From contig MDVR01000043.1 of NCBI GenBank assembly GCA_001940725.1, positions 1 through 44,267 of the forward strand: 44,267 nucleotides of DNA, in the 5' to 3' direction. How positions within the stretch are numbered: position 1 is the first letter of the stretch; every line of letters starts with the position of its first letter. This document shows, piece after piece, positions 1 through 8,801 of the stretch. Source of the DNA: Candidatus Heimdallarchaeota archaeon LC_2. Its GTDB lineage: Archaea > Asgardarchaeota > Heimdallarchaeia > Heimdallarchaeales > Kariarchaeaceae. A program made the position numbers and the translations under genes. Below the pieces are notes generated by a model. That model did no database searches. It was given only the letters and a program-made list of their open reading frames with translations, and was not told the origin of the DNA.

Positions 1-65
1 TTCCTCTCTTAATAATAAAACATCTTGGAAATACATAACTTACATACAATATCGATAAAAATTAA

Positions 66-74
66 TTATATTTT
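66..74 (+). promoter_or_regulatory. Possible TATA box of korAB
   Basis: The sequence TTATATTTT lies about 90 bp upstream of the korA start. If it is the TATA box, transcription would start near position 95 and leave a leader of about 65 nt. The leader contains a 10-codon reading frame (ATG at 124, TGA at 154-156) whose stop lies inside the Shine-Dalgarno site of korA. The region is AT-rich, so chance TATA-like words are common. Confidence 0.3.
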
Positions 75-151
75 GTTGAGTTCGAAGGTTTTCCCTTTAA
101 TAAGCTTTAGAAGGAACGAAAAAATGAATCGTATGTATTTAATATACATTC

Positions 152-156
152 GGTGA
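152..156 (+). promoter_or_regulatory. Shine-Dalgarno GGTGA that fixes the TTG start of korA
   Basis: GGTGA matches the core of the archaeal Shine-Dalgarno sequence GGAGGTGATCC and ends six bases before the TTG at 163. This decides the start, since no ATG lies nearby in frame. Confidence 0.6.
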
Positions 157-162
157 CGAATT

Positions 163-1977
163 TTGAGTGACAATTTAAGCATAAGAAATGAACTTAGTAT
201 TAGAGTTTCAGGTCAGAATGGAGATGGAATTTTCTCAATCGGAGAAGTTCTTTCAAAACTTTGTTCTCGGTCTGGACTTAATGTACATGGATCCCGAGCA
301 TATCAATCGATTATTCGAGGAGGTCACGTTAGTTATTCCATACGAGTGGCAAATCATGAAGTAAAAGCCCCAGCCGATTATATTGATGTATTACTAGCAA
401 TCAGAGGTGATAGTTTTGTGGTAGATGCAATGCCCATGATGAAAGCTGGTGGAGTTGTTATATATGATGCAACTGGATTTAGAATTAAAGATCCTCAAGT
501 ACCTGAAGGAGTGATGTTAATTGACTTCCCAGCAGTCCAGATGGCTCGTGATATAGAGGCATCGGTAAAAATTCTATATAATACAGTATTTGCTGGTGCA
601 ACGGTGGCAATCTATGATCTTGATCTCGATCTACTAAAAGGAATGCTAGGTGATATTTTTCAGAGAAAAGGAGATAGAGTTGTTCAAATGAACCATGACG
701 CCGCAGATGCAGGATATAATTGGTTTAAAGAACACTGTGAGCAAATTCCACATAATCTAACGTTCGATAAAACCAAAAATCAAGTTTATATCGGAGGCAA
801 TGAGGCACTTGCTTATGGAATGCTAAATGGTGGACTTCAAAGTTTTAGTTATTATCCAATGACTCCTGCAACACCTGTAGGAATATTTCTATCAGAATAT
901 GGTCCAGAAACAGGCTGTGTGGTAAAGCAGATGGAAGATGAGATTAACGTTGCGAATTATGCCGTTGGAGCCGCATATGCTGGCGCAAGGTCAGGTTGTG
1001 CCACATCAGGTGGTGGATTTGCTCTTATGACTGAAGCGATAGGATTTGCTAGCATGATTGAGTCTCCAGTTGTTTTTATCGAAGTCGCACGCAGTGGACC
1101 TTCTACAGGCCTTCCGACAAAGACTGAGCAAGGTGATTTAAATCAACTTCTTGGAGCTTCCCAAGGTGATTTCCCAAGGGCAATAATTGCGGCAGAAGGA
1201 GTTGAAGACAGCTTCTATTTAGGCCAAGAGGCTCTTAATATTGCAGATGAATATCAAATGCCTGTATTGATTGCCAGTGATTTGTATCTTGGAGAACATT
1301 TCGAAACAATAAAAGAGCTCGATTATCAACGCATACCAATAAAACGTGGAAAATTCATAACAGATGACATCCCAGAAAATGAGAGACCATATCAAAGATA
1401 TAAATTAACAGAAGATGGTATTTCACCTCGTGTCATTCCAGGTGTTGTTGGTGGATCACACGATGCCGGATCAGATGAGCATGATGAATCAGGGGAACTC
1501 GTATCCGATAGAAGAGCGGGTTATCCTGAAGCTATACATGTAAGAAAACAACAAATGGAAAAACGGATGAAAAAAATGGATGTTCTCCTTGAGAATTTGC
1601 CGAAACCAGTTGTTGCAGGACATTCTGCAGATGATGCAAATATATTGATTGTAAGTTGGGGTAGTTCAAGAGATCTTGTTACTGAGGTTATGAAAGTTGC
1701 AGTGAAAAAAGGAATCAAAGCTGCTAACTTAAATATCAAATATATCCTACCGTTCCAATCAAAAGAAGTTGGAGAAATTCTTAATAATTACAAAGACAAG
1801 GGTGTCAAAGTTCTACTCTTTGAAGGCAATTATACTGGTCAAATGGGCAAACACATCACCGGAGAAACTGGTTTTCAGTTTAAGAATAAATACCTGAGAT
1901 ATGATGGTGAATATATCCTACCAAGGGACTTATTAGAAGCTGTCGAAGATTGTGTCCATAATGGAGGATTGAATTAA
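163..1977 (+). CDS. korA: 2-oxoacid:ferredoxin oxidoreductase, fused gamma-alpha subunit (KorA type)
   Basis: Oxidises a 2-oxoacid plus CoA to acyl-CoA and CO2 and passes electrons to ferredoxin, together with the beta subunit encoded next. The 604-residue protein has the family's two-part layout. A gamma domain spans about residues 8-195 (SGQNGDGIFSIG near the start). An alpha, pyrimidine-binding-type domain follows from about residue 205, with YYPMTPATP near residue 228 corresponding to the YPITP motif. The C-terminal transketolase-C-like domain starts near residue 495. The start is TTG, supported by GGTGA six bases upstream. The stop is one base before korB. In this two-subunit type the substrate may be 2-oxoglutarate, pyruvate or broader, and the sequence alone does not settle it. 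Confidence 0.93.
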   Translation: MSDNLSIRNELSIRVSGQNGDGIFSIGEVLSKLCSRSGLNVHGSRAYQSIIRGGHVSYSIRVANHEVKAPADYIDVLLAIRGDSFVVDAMPMMKAGGVVIYDATGFRIKDPQVPEGVMLIDFPAVQMARDIEASVKILYNTVFAGATVAIYDLDLDLLKGMLGDIFQRKGDRVVQMNHDAADAGYNWFKEHCEQIPHNLTFDKTKNQVYIGGNEALAYGMLNGGLQSFSYYPMTPATPVGIFLSEYGPETGCVVKQMEDEINVANYAVGAAYAGARSGCATSGGGFALMTEAIGFASMIESPVVFIEVARSGPSTGLPTKTEQGDLNQLLGASQGDFPRAIIAAEGVEDSFYLGQEALNIADEYQMPVLIASDLYLGEHFETIKELDYQRIPIKRGKFITDDIPENERPYQRYKLTEDGISPRVIPGVVGGSHDAGSDEHDESGELVSDRRAGYPEAIHVRKQQMEKRMKKMDVLLENLPKPVVAGHSADDANILIVSWGSSRDLVTEVMKVAVKKGIKAANLNIKYILPFQSKEVGEILNNYKDKGVKVLLFEGNYTGQMGKHITGETGFQFKNKYLRYDGEYILPRDLLEAVEDCVHNGGLN

Positions 1978-1978
1978 A

Positions 1979-2869
1979 TTGACAACAGAAATAACAGAAT
2001 TAAAAATATCCAATAAAGATTGGCAATCACATAAACCTACATGGTGTCCCGGTTGTGGAGATTTCGGTGTATTATCTTCAACAAGAAAAGCATTGGTAAA
2101 TTTGCAATGGTCACCCGATAATACTGTTGTTGTATCTGGTATTGGATGCTCATCTAACTTCCCTCATTTCCTCAGTGCGTATGGAATTCATACTCTGCAT
2201 GGAAGAGCAAACCCAGTGGCCCAAGGTGTTAAAATGGCTAATCCCGATCTTAACGTTATTATTGCTGGAGGTGACGGTGATGGACTTGCAATAGGTATAG
2301 GTGGCTTTGTTCATGCCGCTCGTAGAAACATGGATTTGACATATATTATTATGGATAATCAAGTCTATGGATTAACAGTAAATCAAGCCAGTCCAACATC
2401 AACCATGGATCGGAAGACAAAAAGTACACCATATGGTAATATTGAACAACCACTGAACCCAATCGCATTAGCTCTATCAATGGGTGCAAGTTTTGTCGCT
2501 CGTACCTTCAGTGGTGAAGGCAAACAATTTGAAGCGATAATGCAAGCTGCAATGGAGCACAAAGGTTTTGCTTTCATTGACGCTCTTAGTCCTTGTGTCA
2601 CATTCAACAGAGTAAATACCAAAGAATATTTCAAAGAACGAGTTTTTGATGTAAACGAAAGAGGTCATGATAAGACAGATCTCGCTGCTGCATTTGCAGC
2701 ATCACAAGGTTGGGAAGAAGGAATTCCTACTGGTATTTTCTATCAAGTTGAAAGAGCAACTTATGAATCAATGGACGAGACAATTGCACGAAGTGGTAAT
2801 GTTGTAAAGCGTGGAGCGAATCACATGTCTGTCGATTACAGAACAAAAGTAGAAAACAAGCACCGATAG
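1979..2869 (+). CDS. korB: 2-oxoacid:ferredoxin oxidoreductase, beta subunit (KorB type)
   Basis: This is the thiamine-diphosphate-binding partner of the preceding korA product. The 296-residue protein has WCPGCGDFGV near residues 22-31, a conserved cysteine motif of the family that binds the [4Fe-4S] cluster with further cysteines. IGCSSNFPHF follows, then the ThDP/Mg motif GDGDG near residue 98 continuing to the conserved Asn-Gln-Val-Tyr-Gly-Leu-Thr stretch. Length is normal. The start is TTG one base after the korA stop. GGAGGA at 1963-1968, inside the end of korA, serves as ribosome-binding site, so the two genes are translationally coupled. There is no separate delta ferredoxin subunit, as is usual in two-subunit enzymes. 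About 160 bp of AT-rich DNA follow. Confidence 0.93.
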   Translation: MTTEITELKISNKDWQSHKPTWCPGCGDFGVLSSTRKALVNLQWSPDNTVVVSGIGCSSNFPHFLSAYGIHTLHGRANPVAQGVKMANPDLNVIIAGGDGDGLAIGIGGFVHAARRNMDLTYIIMDNQVYGLTVNQASPTSTMDRKTKSTPYGNIEQPLNPIALALSMGASFVARTFSGEGKQFEAIMQAAMEHKGFAFIDALSPCVTFNRVNTKEYFKERVFDVNERGHDKTDLAAAFAASQGWEEGIPTGIFYQVERATYESMDETIARSGNVVKRGANHMSVDYRTKVENKHR

Positions 2870-3028
2870 TAAAGTTGATTATTAAATAATTAAATAATAA
2901 AAAACAGAAAAATTACTAATTAATTGATCTCAAAAGACCAAATTTAAGTTGAATAAATTGATATTATTGAGTGATATGAATTGAGGGACACATATTGTTA
3001 CAATCATTTAATAATACTGTGCCGAATT

Positions 3029-3553
3029 TTATGGTTGAAACAAGGCAACTGTTTCTTTATCAAATGCTAGGGCATAAATAATCAAGCCACCAACAATTAG
3101 GCCGATAAAATCGCCTCCTAACAAATCACCCAAAACACCAAGACCTGTTAGAACTAATGAAATTATTCTAGCAGTATTATTGTATCTTGTCAATTCTTTA
3201 ACCAACCAGTAAAATAATCCAACAAATATGAGTATTATTATTCCAGCCGGAGGGATGAAAATTAGGAAAAATAGGCCAATAACTCCTACTAGAATAATAC
3301 CAATCCAATCTATTACCAATACAAATGTTAACCAACCCGTTCGAGGGGGAAGTTGATTTTCCATATATCCTTGTGGGTAACTTGGAGGACTTTGATATAG
3401 TTCTTGGTAATTTGGAGTATTTTGATATTTATCTGATTGTTGATAATTTTTTGCTGGTTGTTCTTGGGAAATCTCTTGGATCTTGGCACCACAATTTCCG
3501 CAATAATCTGTATTGTCCTCATTTTTTGTTCCACATACTGTACAAAACGCCAT
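3029..3553 (-). CDS. Zinc-ribbon membrane protein
   Basis: A 174-residue protein of unknown function. The N-terminus is a zinc ribbon with CTVC at residues 4-7 and CGNC at 18-21. A low-complexity linker rich in Tyr, Gln, Pro and Ser follows (about residues 25-70). Then come three or four hydrophobic segments between about residues 73 and 170, the second and third nearly continuous. This pattern of a cytosolic zinc ribbon on a short membrane anchor is widespread in archaea and does not define a role. The ATG start is clear. It is transcribed towards korB and has its own upstream AT-rich region. Similar layouts occur at 9911-10402 and 13377-13676. Confidence 0.75.
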   Translation of the reverse strand: MAFCTVCGTKNEDNTDYCGNCGAKIQEISQEQPAKNYQQSDKYQNTPNYQELYQSPPSYPQGYMENQLPPRTGWLTFVLVIDWIGIILVGVIGLFFLIFIPPAGIIILIFVGLFYWLVKELTRYNNTARIISLVLTGLGVLGDLLGGDFIGLIVGGLIIYALAFDKETVALFQP

Positions 3554-3825
3554 ATTTCTAACCTCTATTAGTAATACAGAGGGGTAAGAGACTATTTGAT
3601 GGTTTGCATTTTATTATGAGATAGAGTTGATATGATTCATAAAATAATCAAAATTTGTTTGTAATGAAGGCAAATACAGATGAAAACTAACTATTTTCTC
3701 AATGGAATTTCCTAAATAAATATCATACCCGCATATTCAGAAATAATTGAATCTAGACGGTTATTTGATTAAAGCACGCAAGCTTGGACTTGAAAACTTG
3801 AAGTCAATCTTAAAATGAAAGTTTA

Positions 3826-4331
3826 TCAATTGAATAACCTTGATTTTACCCATCTGAATATAGATGGTTTCTTTTGTTTATACATATCCAGAGGTTTTTG
3901 CTGCTTCATTGTATTCATCATACCAGGTGGGATTATCCTCAATTCTCTTAATTCATCCTTATACAATTCAAATAATTCTGGATCTATTGTATGTGGATTT
4001 AATTCAAGGAAAAATTTAGTCATAAACACTTCCATGGCTTTTGTTATCTTTGCATCCATAATTATAGGATTGATTTTCGAGGGATGAATAAACACAAGGA
4101 TAATATTTGCTTCTATATCACTTTTCATGCTAATTGTGATATTATCAAAATTAATTGTCGTAAATTAGAATCTTTAAAGGTCTCTTTGCTAAAATTATAC
4201 ATTGCAGCAAGAAATCCACTTTGTAATTCATGTTGATCCATGTGTAATTTACAATAATCAGTAGCTGTACAACCTGCAAAAATGGGTATGCCCGATGTTT
4301 CGACAATATATATGTCATAAACGGATTCCAT
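3826..4331 (-). pseudogene. Longin/roadblock-like protein, interrupted by a frameshift
   Basis: Two reading frames on the minus strand together make one protein homologous to the intact gene at 30466-31002. The first (4331 down to 4125) contains YDIYIVETSGIPIFAGC and matches the N-terminal part of that paralogue (YDMYVLNNSGLPVFAGC). The second carries its C-terminal half, with ILVFIHPSK against FVFVNPKD and ELRIIP against ELGLIP. Reading back from the second frame gives NFDNITISMKS, which aligns to the paralogue segment around NVNMKT. The break therefore falls near 4145-4155, within a CAATTAATTTT stretch, and one missing base would explain it. It may be a true pseudogene or an assembly error. 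The conserved pattern (hydrophobic strand, Gly-Phe-Leu-Ala-Ala helix, strand pair) resembles Asgard longin-type domains. The family assignment is inference. Confidence 0.65.
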
Positions 4332-4637
4332 ACATAATTATTGTATTTAGAACAAATAATACTTTGATATGATATAAATTATCTGGGTAAGAAAATCGAT
4401 TGAGATAAATCAGAATCATATCTAAATCTAAACAATTTATGTGATCCAATTGGGGTAACATTGTTTATTTTCGTCATATTAAGAAGAAAGTGTTAGCAAT
4501 TATGCAAACATGATCAAGAATTTAGATAATGTACTAAACTACTTTTCTTGTAATTATTGTGCTTCTACAGTACGTCAATATGTATAATATTTAATTGCTA
4601 TAGTTTTGATAATAATTCAATATATTTAGGTGATTTA
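4332..4637. other. Intergenic region before the por operon
   Basis: About 300 bp of AT-rich sequence lies between the frameshifted longin-like gene and porG, whose 5' ends face each other. It must hold both promoters. Several TATA-like words occur, for instance TATAATATTT near 4580 ahead of porG. An in-frame TTG at 4557 would extend porG upstream, but that stretch lacks family similarity. I see no RNA gene or repeat. Confidence 0.4.
4629..4634 (+). promoter_or_regulatory. Shine-Dalgarno GGTGAT that decides the porG start
   Basis: GGTGAT is an exact match to the archaeal anti-SD and lies three bases before the in-frame TTG at 4638. The same site-to-start spacing is seen before the ABC gene that starts at 40260. 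It shows that the frame upstream of 4638 is leader, not protein. Confidence 0.65.
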
Positions 4638-5207
4638 TTGTTATTAACTCCAACTGTTGATATAATTGATATAAGGTTTCATGGTCGGGCAGGACAAGGA
4701 GTAGTTACTGCTTCTAGGTTATTAGGAGAAGCAGCTATCCTGAATGGAAAATGGGTCCATGCCTTTCCAAATTTCGGACCTGAAAGAATGGGGGCACCCG
4801 TTTCTGCGTTCACAAGAATTTCAGAAGAAAAATTCACTGTCAAAACACAAATTGAGAATCCAGATGTGATTGTAATTATTGACCCATCTTTGGTGAAAGA
4901 AGAAAAATATTATGCTGGATTAAAGCCTGGTGGAAAAATTATAGTTAACTCATCTGTTGTTCCAGAGGTTTTACTGAAGTTTACTTTAGAGTATGAGGTT
5001 TGGATAGTAGATGGTGATAAAATTTCCCGAGAATATTTAGGTAGGACAATTGCAAACACTGTTATGCTTGGCTCACTTCTAAAAGTAACAAATTTAGTTG
5101 AAATAGATGACTTAATTTCTGTTCTCAAAGACAAATTCTCTGGCAAAATTGCTGAAAAGAATATTAAAGCAATCAATGCAGCTTATGAAGAGGTAAAAAT
5201 AATATGA
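4638..5207 (+). CDS. porG: Pyruvate-type 2-oxoacid:ferredoxin oxidoreductase, gamma subunit
   Basis: Gamma subunit of a four-subunit enzyme that interconverts pyruvate (or a related 2-oxoacid) and acetyl-CoA with ferredoxin. With the TTG at 4638 the protein has 189 residues, the usual gamma length. It starts directly before the conserved strand DIRFHGRAGQGVVTASRLL. HAFPNFGPERMGAPVSAFTR follows and is typical of PorG/VorG. The chosen start is supported by GGTGAT upstream. An in-frame TTG at 4557 would add 27 residues with no family likeness. The end overlaps porD by four bases (ATGA), so the two are translationally coupled. Pyruvate is favoured over branched-chain oxoacids from the likeness of the beta subunit to PorB. 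Confidence 0.92.
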   Translation: MLLTPTVDIIDIRFHGRAGQGVVTASRLLGEAAILNGKWVHAFPNFGPERMGAPVSAFTRISEEKFTVKTQIENPDVIVIIDPSLVKEEKYYAGLKPGGKIIVNSSVVPEVLLKFTLEYEVWIVDGDKISREYLGRTIANTVMLGSLLKVTNLVEIDDLISVLKDKFSGKIAEKNIKAINAAYEEVKII

Positions 5208-5521
5208 AAACCAGTGAAATGGAAACAAAAAAACTGATTGATGAGAAGTGGGGAACTGAAAAATTACCTCGTGGAGGAGTTGTAATTGAATCTGCCACTA
5301 GTTTACTCTTTAAAACTGGTGATTGGCGTATTTACAAACCCGTTTTGAAAGAAGAAGTATGTATAGGATGTACTAAATGTTATTTTGTTTGTCCTGATGA
5401 TTGTATTGAGCTTAATGAAAATTATGCACCCATTTTTGACCTTGATTTTTGTAAGGGATGTAGTCTATGTATGGATATTTGTCCTCCACATGCAATTGAT
5501 ATGATATTGGAGGTAAAATGA
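5204..5521 (+). CDS. porD: Pyruvate-type 2-oxoacid:ferredoxin oxidoreductase, delta (ferredoxin) subunit
   Basis: This electron-transfer subunit carries two [4Fe-4S] clusters and passes electrons from the catalytic subunits to soluble ferredoxin. The 105-residue sequence has two complete cluster motifs, Cys53-x2-Cys56-x2-Cys59-x3-Cys63-Pro and Cys83-x2-Cys86-x2-Cys89-x3-Cys93-Pro. The N-terminal arm of about 45 residues is typical for PorD. The ATG overlaps the porG stop, and the TGA at its end overlaps the porA start (ATGATG at 5518-5523), so gamma, delta and alpha form one coupled unit. Confidence 0.95.
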   Translation: MKTSEMETKKLIDEKWGTEKLPRGGVVIESATSLLFKTGDWRIYKPVLKEEVCIGCTKCYFVCPDDCIELNENYAPIFDLDFCKGCSLCMDICPPHAIDMILEVK

Positions 5522-6711
5522 TGGAAATTAAACAAACAAAACGAGAAGCGATGTCAGGAGATGAGGCAATTGCTAATGCACTAGCCCTTGTTAATCCGGA
5601 TGTAGTTCCAGCTTATCCAATCACACCACAAACAATTATTGTTGAGAGATTTTCTGATTATTGGGCAGATGGTTTAGTAGATACTGAATTTGTTCATGTC
5701 GAATCAGAACACTCTGCAATGTCGGCTTCAGTAGGTGCTGCATCTACTGGTGCTAGAGTTTTTACTGCATCTTCCTCCCAAGGAATTGCACTAATGTATG
5801 AAATCCTATTTATAGCAGCCGGTAATCGATTACCCATTGTTATGGCAGTTGCGAATCGTGCTTTATCCTCACCCATTAACATCCATGCAGAATTAACAGA
5901 TCAACTAGTTACAAGAGATACTGGATGGATCTCACTGTTTGGAGGTAGTTCCCAAGAAGCATATGATCAGACAATAATAAGTTTTGCAATATCAGAACAT
6001 AAGGATGTAATGCTTCCAACGATGTATGGTGTAGAAGGATTTATCGTAAGTCATGCAATTGAACCGGTTGAACCTCTTACAAAATCCTTTGTTCAAGATT
6101 TCTTGGGAGAAAAAAGACATTTTGATTGGGCATTTAGGCCTAATTCTGAAGGTTCCCAAGGAATGTTAGCTTTGCCTGATTTTTATATGGAATTGAAACA
6201 CCAACAGGTTGAAGCAATGGATAATGCTCGCAAAATTATTCCTCAGGTTTACAAAAAATTTGGTGACGCGACTGGACGCTATTACAACAATATTGAAACT
6301 TTAATGATGGAGGATGCTGATTATGCATTAATTGGAATGGGAGCAATCTCTGGAACCATTGAAGAAACTGTAAAGATCCTTAGAAGTCAGGGAGAAAAAG
6401 TTGGTTTGATCAAGATCAGAACTTTTCGACCTTTCCCAGTAGATGAATTTACAACAATTTTGAAAAACATAAAAGGTGCAATGGTCTTTGATAGATCTCT
6501 TACTTTTGGGGCACCTTCATCAATAATCTATGCAGATATTGCATCGAGTTTTATTAGTACAAGAACTCCTGCACCTTTAATATCGAGTCGAATTGTAGGA
6601 ATTGGCGGCAGAGATGTAAGTGTGATGGATATTAATGATATATTTTCATTGCTCAAAAAGGATGTAGAAACAGACAAACCCAGCCATAGTTGGTGGAATG
6701 TGAGGAGTTGA
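5518..6711 (+). CDS. porA: Pyruvate-type 2-oxoacid:ferredoxin oxidoreductase, alpha subunit
   Basis: Together with PorB it forms the thiamine-diphosphate catalytic core. The 397-residue protein shows the alpha-family hallmarks. AYPITPQT is near residue 39, VESEHSAMSASVGAASTGAR is near residue 60, and ASSSQGIALMYE follows. The C-terminal domain includes KIRTFRPFP around residue 300. The start ATG overlaps the porD stop and a second ATG follows at once, so the exact first residue is uncertain by one codon. Stop at 6709-6711. The porB start lies only five bases further on. Confidence 0.94.
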   Translation: MMEIKQTKREAMSGDEAIANALALVNPDVVPAYPITPQTIIVERFSDYWADGLVDTEFVHVESEHSAMSASVGAASTGARVFTASSSQGIALMYEILFIAAGNRLPIVMAVANRALSSPINIHAELTDQLVTRDTGWISLFGGSSQEAYDQTIISFAISEHKDVMLPTMYGVEGFIVSHAIEPVEPLTKSFVQDFLGEKRHFDWAFRPNSEGSQGMLALPDFYMELKHQQVEAMDNARKIIPQVYKKFGDATGRYYNNIETLMMEDADYALIGMGAISGTIEETVKILRSQGEKVGLIKIRTFRPFPVDEFTTILKNIKGAMVFDRSLTFGAPSSIIYADIASSFISTRTPAPLISSRIVGIGGRDVSVMDINDIFSLLKKDVETDKPSHSWWNVRS

Positions 6712-6716
6712 CAAAA

Positions 6717-7700
6717 ATGGAAAAATTAGAACTTCCCATGGCTAACAAAATTAAATTGAAAGAAGCCTCCAAAATTAAATCTGGATTGACTTCGGGTCAT
6801 AGAATGTGCCGTGGATGTGGTGCAGCAATTATTGGCAGACAAGCCACTATTGCAGCACAAATGCTTGAAAGACCTACTGTTTTGGTTAATGCAACAGGTT
6901 GCCTCGAGGTTGCCTCAACAATCTATCCTTATAATGCTTGGAAATTACCTTGGATTCACAATGCGTTTGAAAATGCTGCAGCAACAGCCAGTGGGGCAGA
7001 AGCTGCCTTCAATGTATTAAAGAAAAAAGGTCAGATTGAAGAAAAACCACACATTATTGTTTTTGGTGGTGATGGAGGAACCTTTGATATCGGATTACAA
7101 TCTTTATCCGGTGCTGTCGAACGAGGTCATGATTTTCTCTACATTTGCTATAATAACGGAGGATATATGAATACAGGAATTCAACGTTCAAGTGCAACAC
7201 CTATTGGTGCAAGCACTACTACTAGTCCAGGAGGCAAGGTAATTCCGGGAAAGCCTCAGTTTCAAAAAGATTTACTTCAAATAATGTGGGCTCATGATAT
7301 TCCCGTATTCACTGCTTCACCAGCATATCCACAGGATTTAATACAAAAAGTTCAACAAGGACTAGAATTCAATGGACCAGCATTCATGTTGATTGATTCA
7401 GTATGTACACTTGGATGGAAAGTAGATGAAAGCTCGACAATCAAATTATCAAAATTAGCTATTGACACAGGTTTATTTCCAATTTTATCTGCATACAAGG
7501 ACAAATGGGAGCTTTCTGCTCCATCAAGAAAAATTGCACTTCGACCTGATCTTAAACGACCTATAGAGGACTATTTAATAGACCAAGGAAGATTCAAGCA
7601 TCTCTTTAAACCTGAAAAGAATGAAGAAATGATTTCAACTATTCAAGGAAAAGTCGATGAGAAATGGGAAAGAATTAAAGCCAAAACTGGTAATATCTAA
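6717..7700 (+). CDS. porB: Pyruvate-type 2-oxoacid:ferredoxin oxidoreductase, beta subunit
   Basis: The ThDP-binding catalytic subunit completes the operon. From ATG 6717 it has 327 residues. GAGGAG at 6702-6707 lies nine bases upstream and favours this ATG over an in-frame TTG at 6690 that would overlap porA. Motifs are HRMCRGCGAAIIGRQ (first cluster cysteines), ATGCLEVASTIYPYNAWKLP, HNAFENAAATASG, the ThDP/Mg motif GGDGGTFDIGLQSLSG, and NNGGYMNTGIQRSSATP. Together these are characteristic of PorB of pyruvate synthase. C-terminal Cys in SVCTLGW is also conserved. The substrate assignment rests on family likeness. A 2-oxoisovalerate enzyme is the main alternative. Confidence 0.94.
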   Translation: MEKLELPMANKIKLKEASKIKSGLTSGHRMCRGCGAAIIGRQATIAAQMLERPTVLVNATGCLEVASTIYPYNAWKLPWIHNAFENAAATASGAEAAFNVLKKKGQIEEKPHIIVFGGDGGTFDIGLQSLSGAVERGHDFLYICYNNGGYMNTGIQRSSATPIGASTTTSPGGKVIPGKPQFQKDLLQIMWAHDIPVFTASPAYPQDLIQKVQQGLEFNGPAFMLIDSVCTLGWKVDESSTIKLSKLAIDTGLFPILSAYKDKWELSAPSRKIALRPDLKRPIEDYLIDQGRFKHLFKPEKNEEMISTIQGKVDEKWERIKAKTGNI

Positions 7701-7832
7701 TTTAAGACAAAAAATTTAATTTTACAGAAAATCAGATAGTAGTAATTATTATCTCATCGAGATCATATTTTCAATCAAATACAAGAGTATAATTAGATTC
7801 TTATTTCGAGTCCTTGTTGATTAAATTATATA

Positions 7833-8765
7833 TTATCTAATTGGTAAAGCACCATCAAACTCATTTTTAAGGTACTCTGGGGTAACATTGGCGTAAATCT
7901 GTGTTGTGTCGAGGGATGAATGACCGAGTAGTTGTTGTACAACCCTAATATTTGTTTTAGCCATGACTAAATGTGAAGCAAATGAATGTCTTAACATATG
8001 AGGTGTTGTGTGTTTCACACCAGCACTTTCAGATAATTTAGAAATAAAATGTTGAATCGTTCTATTCGCAATTCGTGATCCTCGATTACTTAAGAAAACT
8101 GCATTCTGAGTATCCATGTCTAACTTACCTTTCCTAATTGCAGCTTCAAGTAAACCAGGTCTCATTTCACTAATATATCTAGCTAGAATATCTGCAGCCC
8201 TTGTCGAAAGTAACACTAAACGATCTTTACCACCTTTACCCCCTCTAATCATAATTGATTTGTCAACAAAATTAACATCATCAATATCCATAGATCGCAT
8301 TTCATTACATCTGGCACCTGTTGAATAAAGTACTTCTACAATCGCTCTATGAGATAAATTCTTTGTTTTTCCGATTATTGCTAAAATATCATCTACCTTC
8401 AAAAATTTAGGTAATGAAGCAGGTCTTTTTGGATATTTTAACTCAGAAGCAGGATCTTCCTGAACCAAATTATTAGCTTTCAAATATTTGAAAAATGCTT
8501 TTAGTGAACACACCCTTCTATGAATACTACTTGATTTATTTTCTTTCTCATTATACAAATAAGCCAAAAATCCTCTTAAATGAAGAATATTGGATTTGTT
8601 CCAGTCAACTTTTTGTTGTTCAGTAATTCCCCAACCTTTCTTCATCAGAAAACCCTTTAGAGATAGCAAATCGTGAGAATATCCCTTAATTGTATTACTC
8701 GAACATCCTCTTTCAATTTTAAGATAATCAAGGAAAAAGGATACTTCTGAATCTTGTGATGTCAT
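7833..8765 (-). CDS. xerA: Tyrosine recombinase, XerA/XerC/D type
   Basis: Site-specific recombinase that probably resolves chromosome dimers. The 310-residue protein has an N-terminal SAM-like core-binding domain (about 1-105) and a C-terminal catalytic domain. All active-site residues are visible: Arg152 (STGARCNEM), Lys in GGKGGKDR at 175-182, His256 and Arg259 (HMLRHSF), His282 (LGHSSLDTTQIY) and the nucleophile Tyr291. Length and intact motifs fit the chromosomal housekeeping enzyme rather than an integrase of a mobile element, and I find no attachment-site duplication near it. ATG start, stop at 7833. It is convergent with porB. A small stem-loop lies about 40 bp upstream of its start. 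Confidence 0.9.
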   Translation of the reverse strand: MTSQDSEVSFFLDYLKIERGCSSNTIKGYSHDLLSLKGFLMKKGWGITEQQKVDWNKSNILHLRGFLAYLYNEKENKSSSIHRRVCSLKAFFKYLKANNLVQEDPASELKYPKRPASLPKFLKVDDILAIIGKTKNLSHRAIVEVLYSTGARCNEMRSMDIDDVNFVDKSIMIRGGKGGKDRLVLLSTRAADILARYISEMRPGLLEAAIRKGKLDMDTQNAVFLSNRGSRIANRTIQHFISKLSESAGVKHTTPHMLRHSFASHLVMAKTNIRVVQQLLGHSSLDTTQIYANVTPEYLKNEFDGALPIR

Positions 8766-8801
8766 ATTACAATAGAAAAATTGCGTTTAACTTAGTTAAA
8801 G

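Noticed and set aside
80..86. GTTCGAA resembling a tRNA T-loop
   Set aside because: No T-stem, anticodon arm or acceptor pairing surrounds it.
4557..4637. N-terminal extension of porG from TTG 4557
   Set aside because: The 27 added residues do not resemble the family, and an exact GGTGAT site sits directly before the TTG at 4638.
6690..6716. TTG start for porB overlapping porA
   Set aside because: GAGGAG at 6702-6707 is well placed for ATG 6717, and the extra residues are not family-like.
7833..8765. Integrase of a mobile element
   Set aside because: Intact XerA layout, no flanking direct repeats, no phage or plasmid genes nearby.
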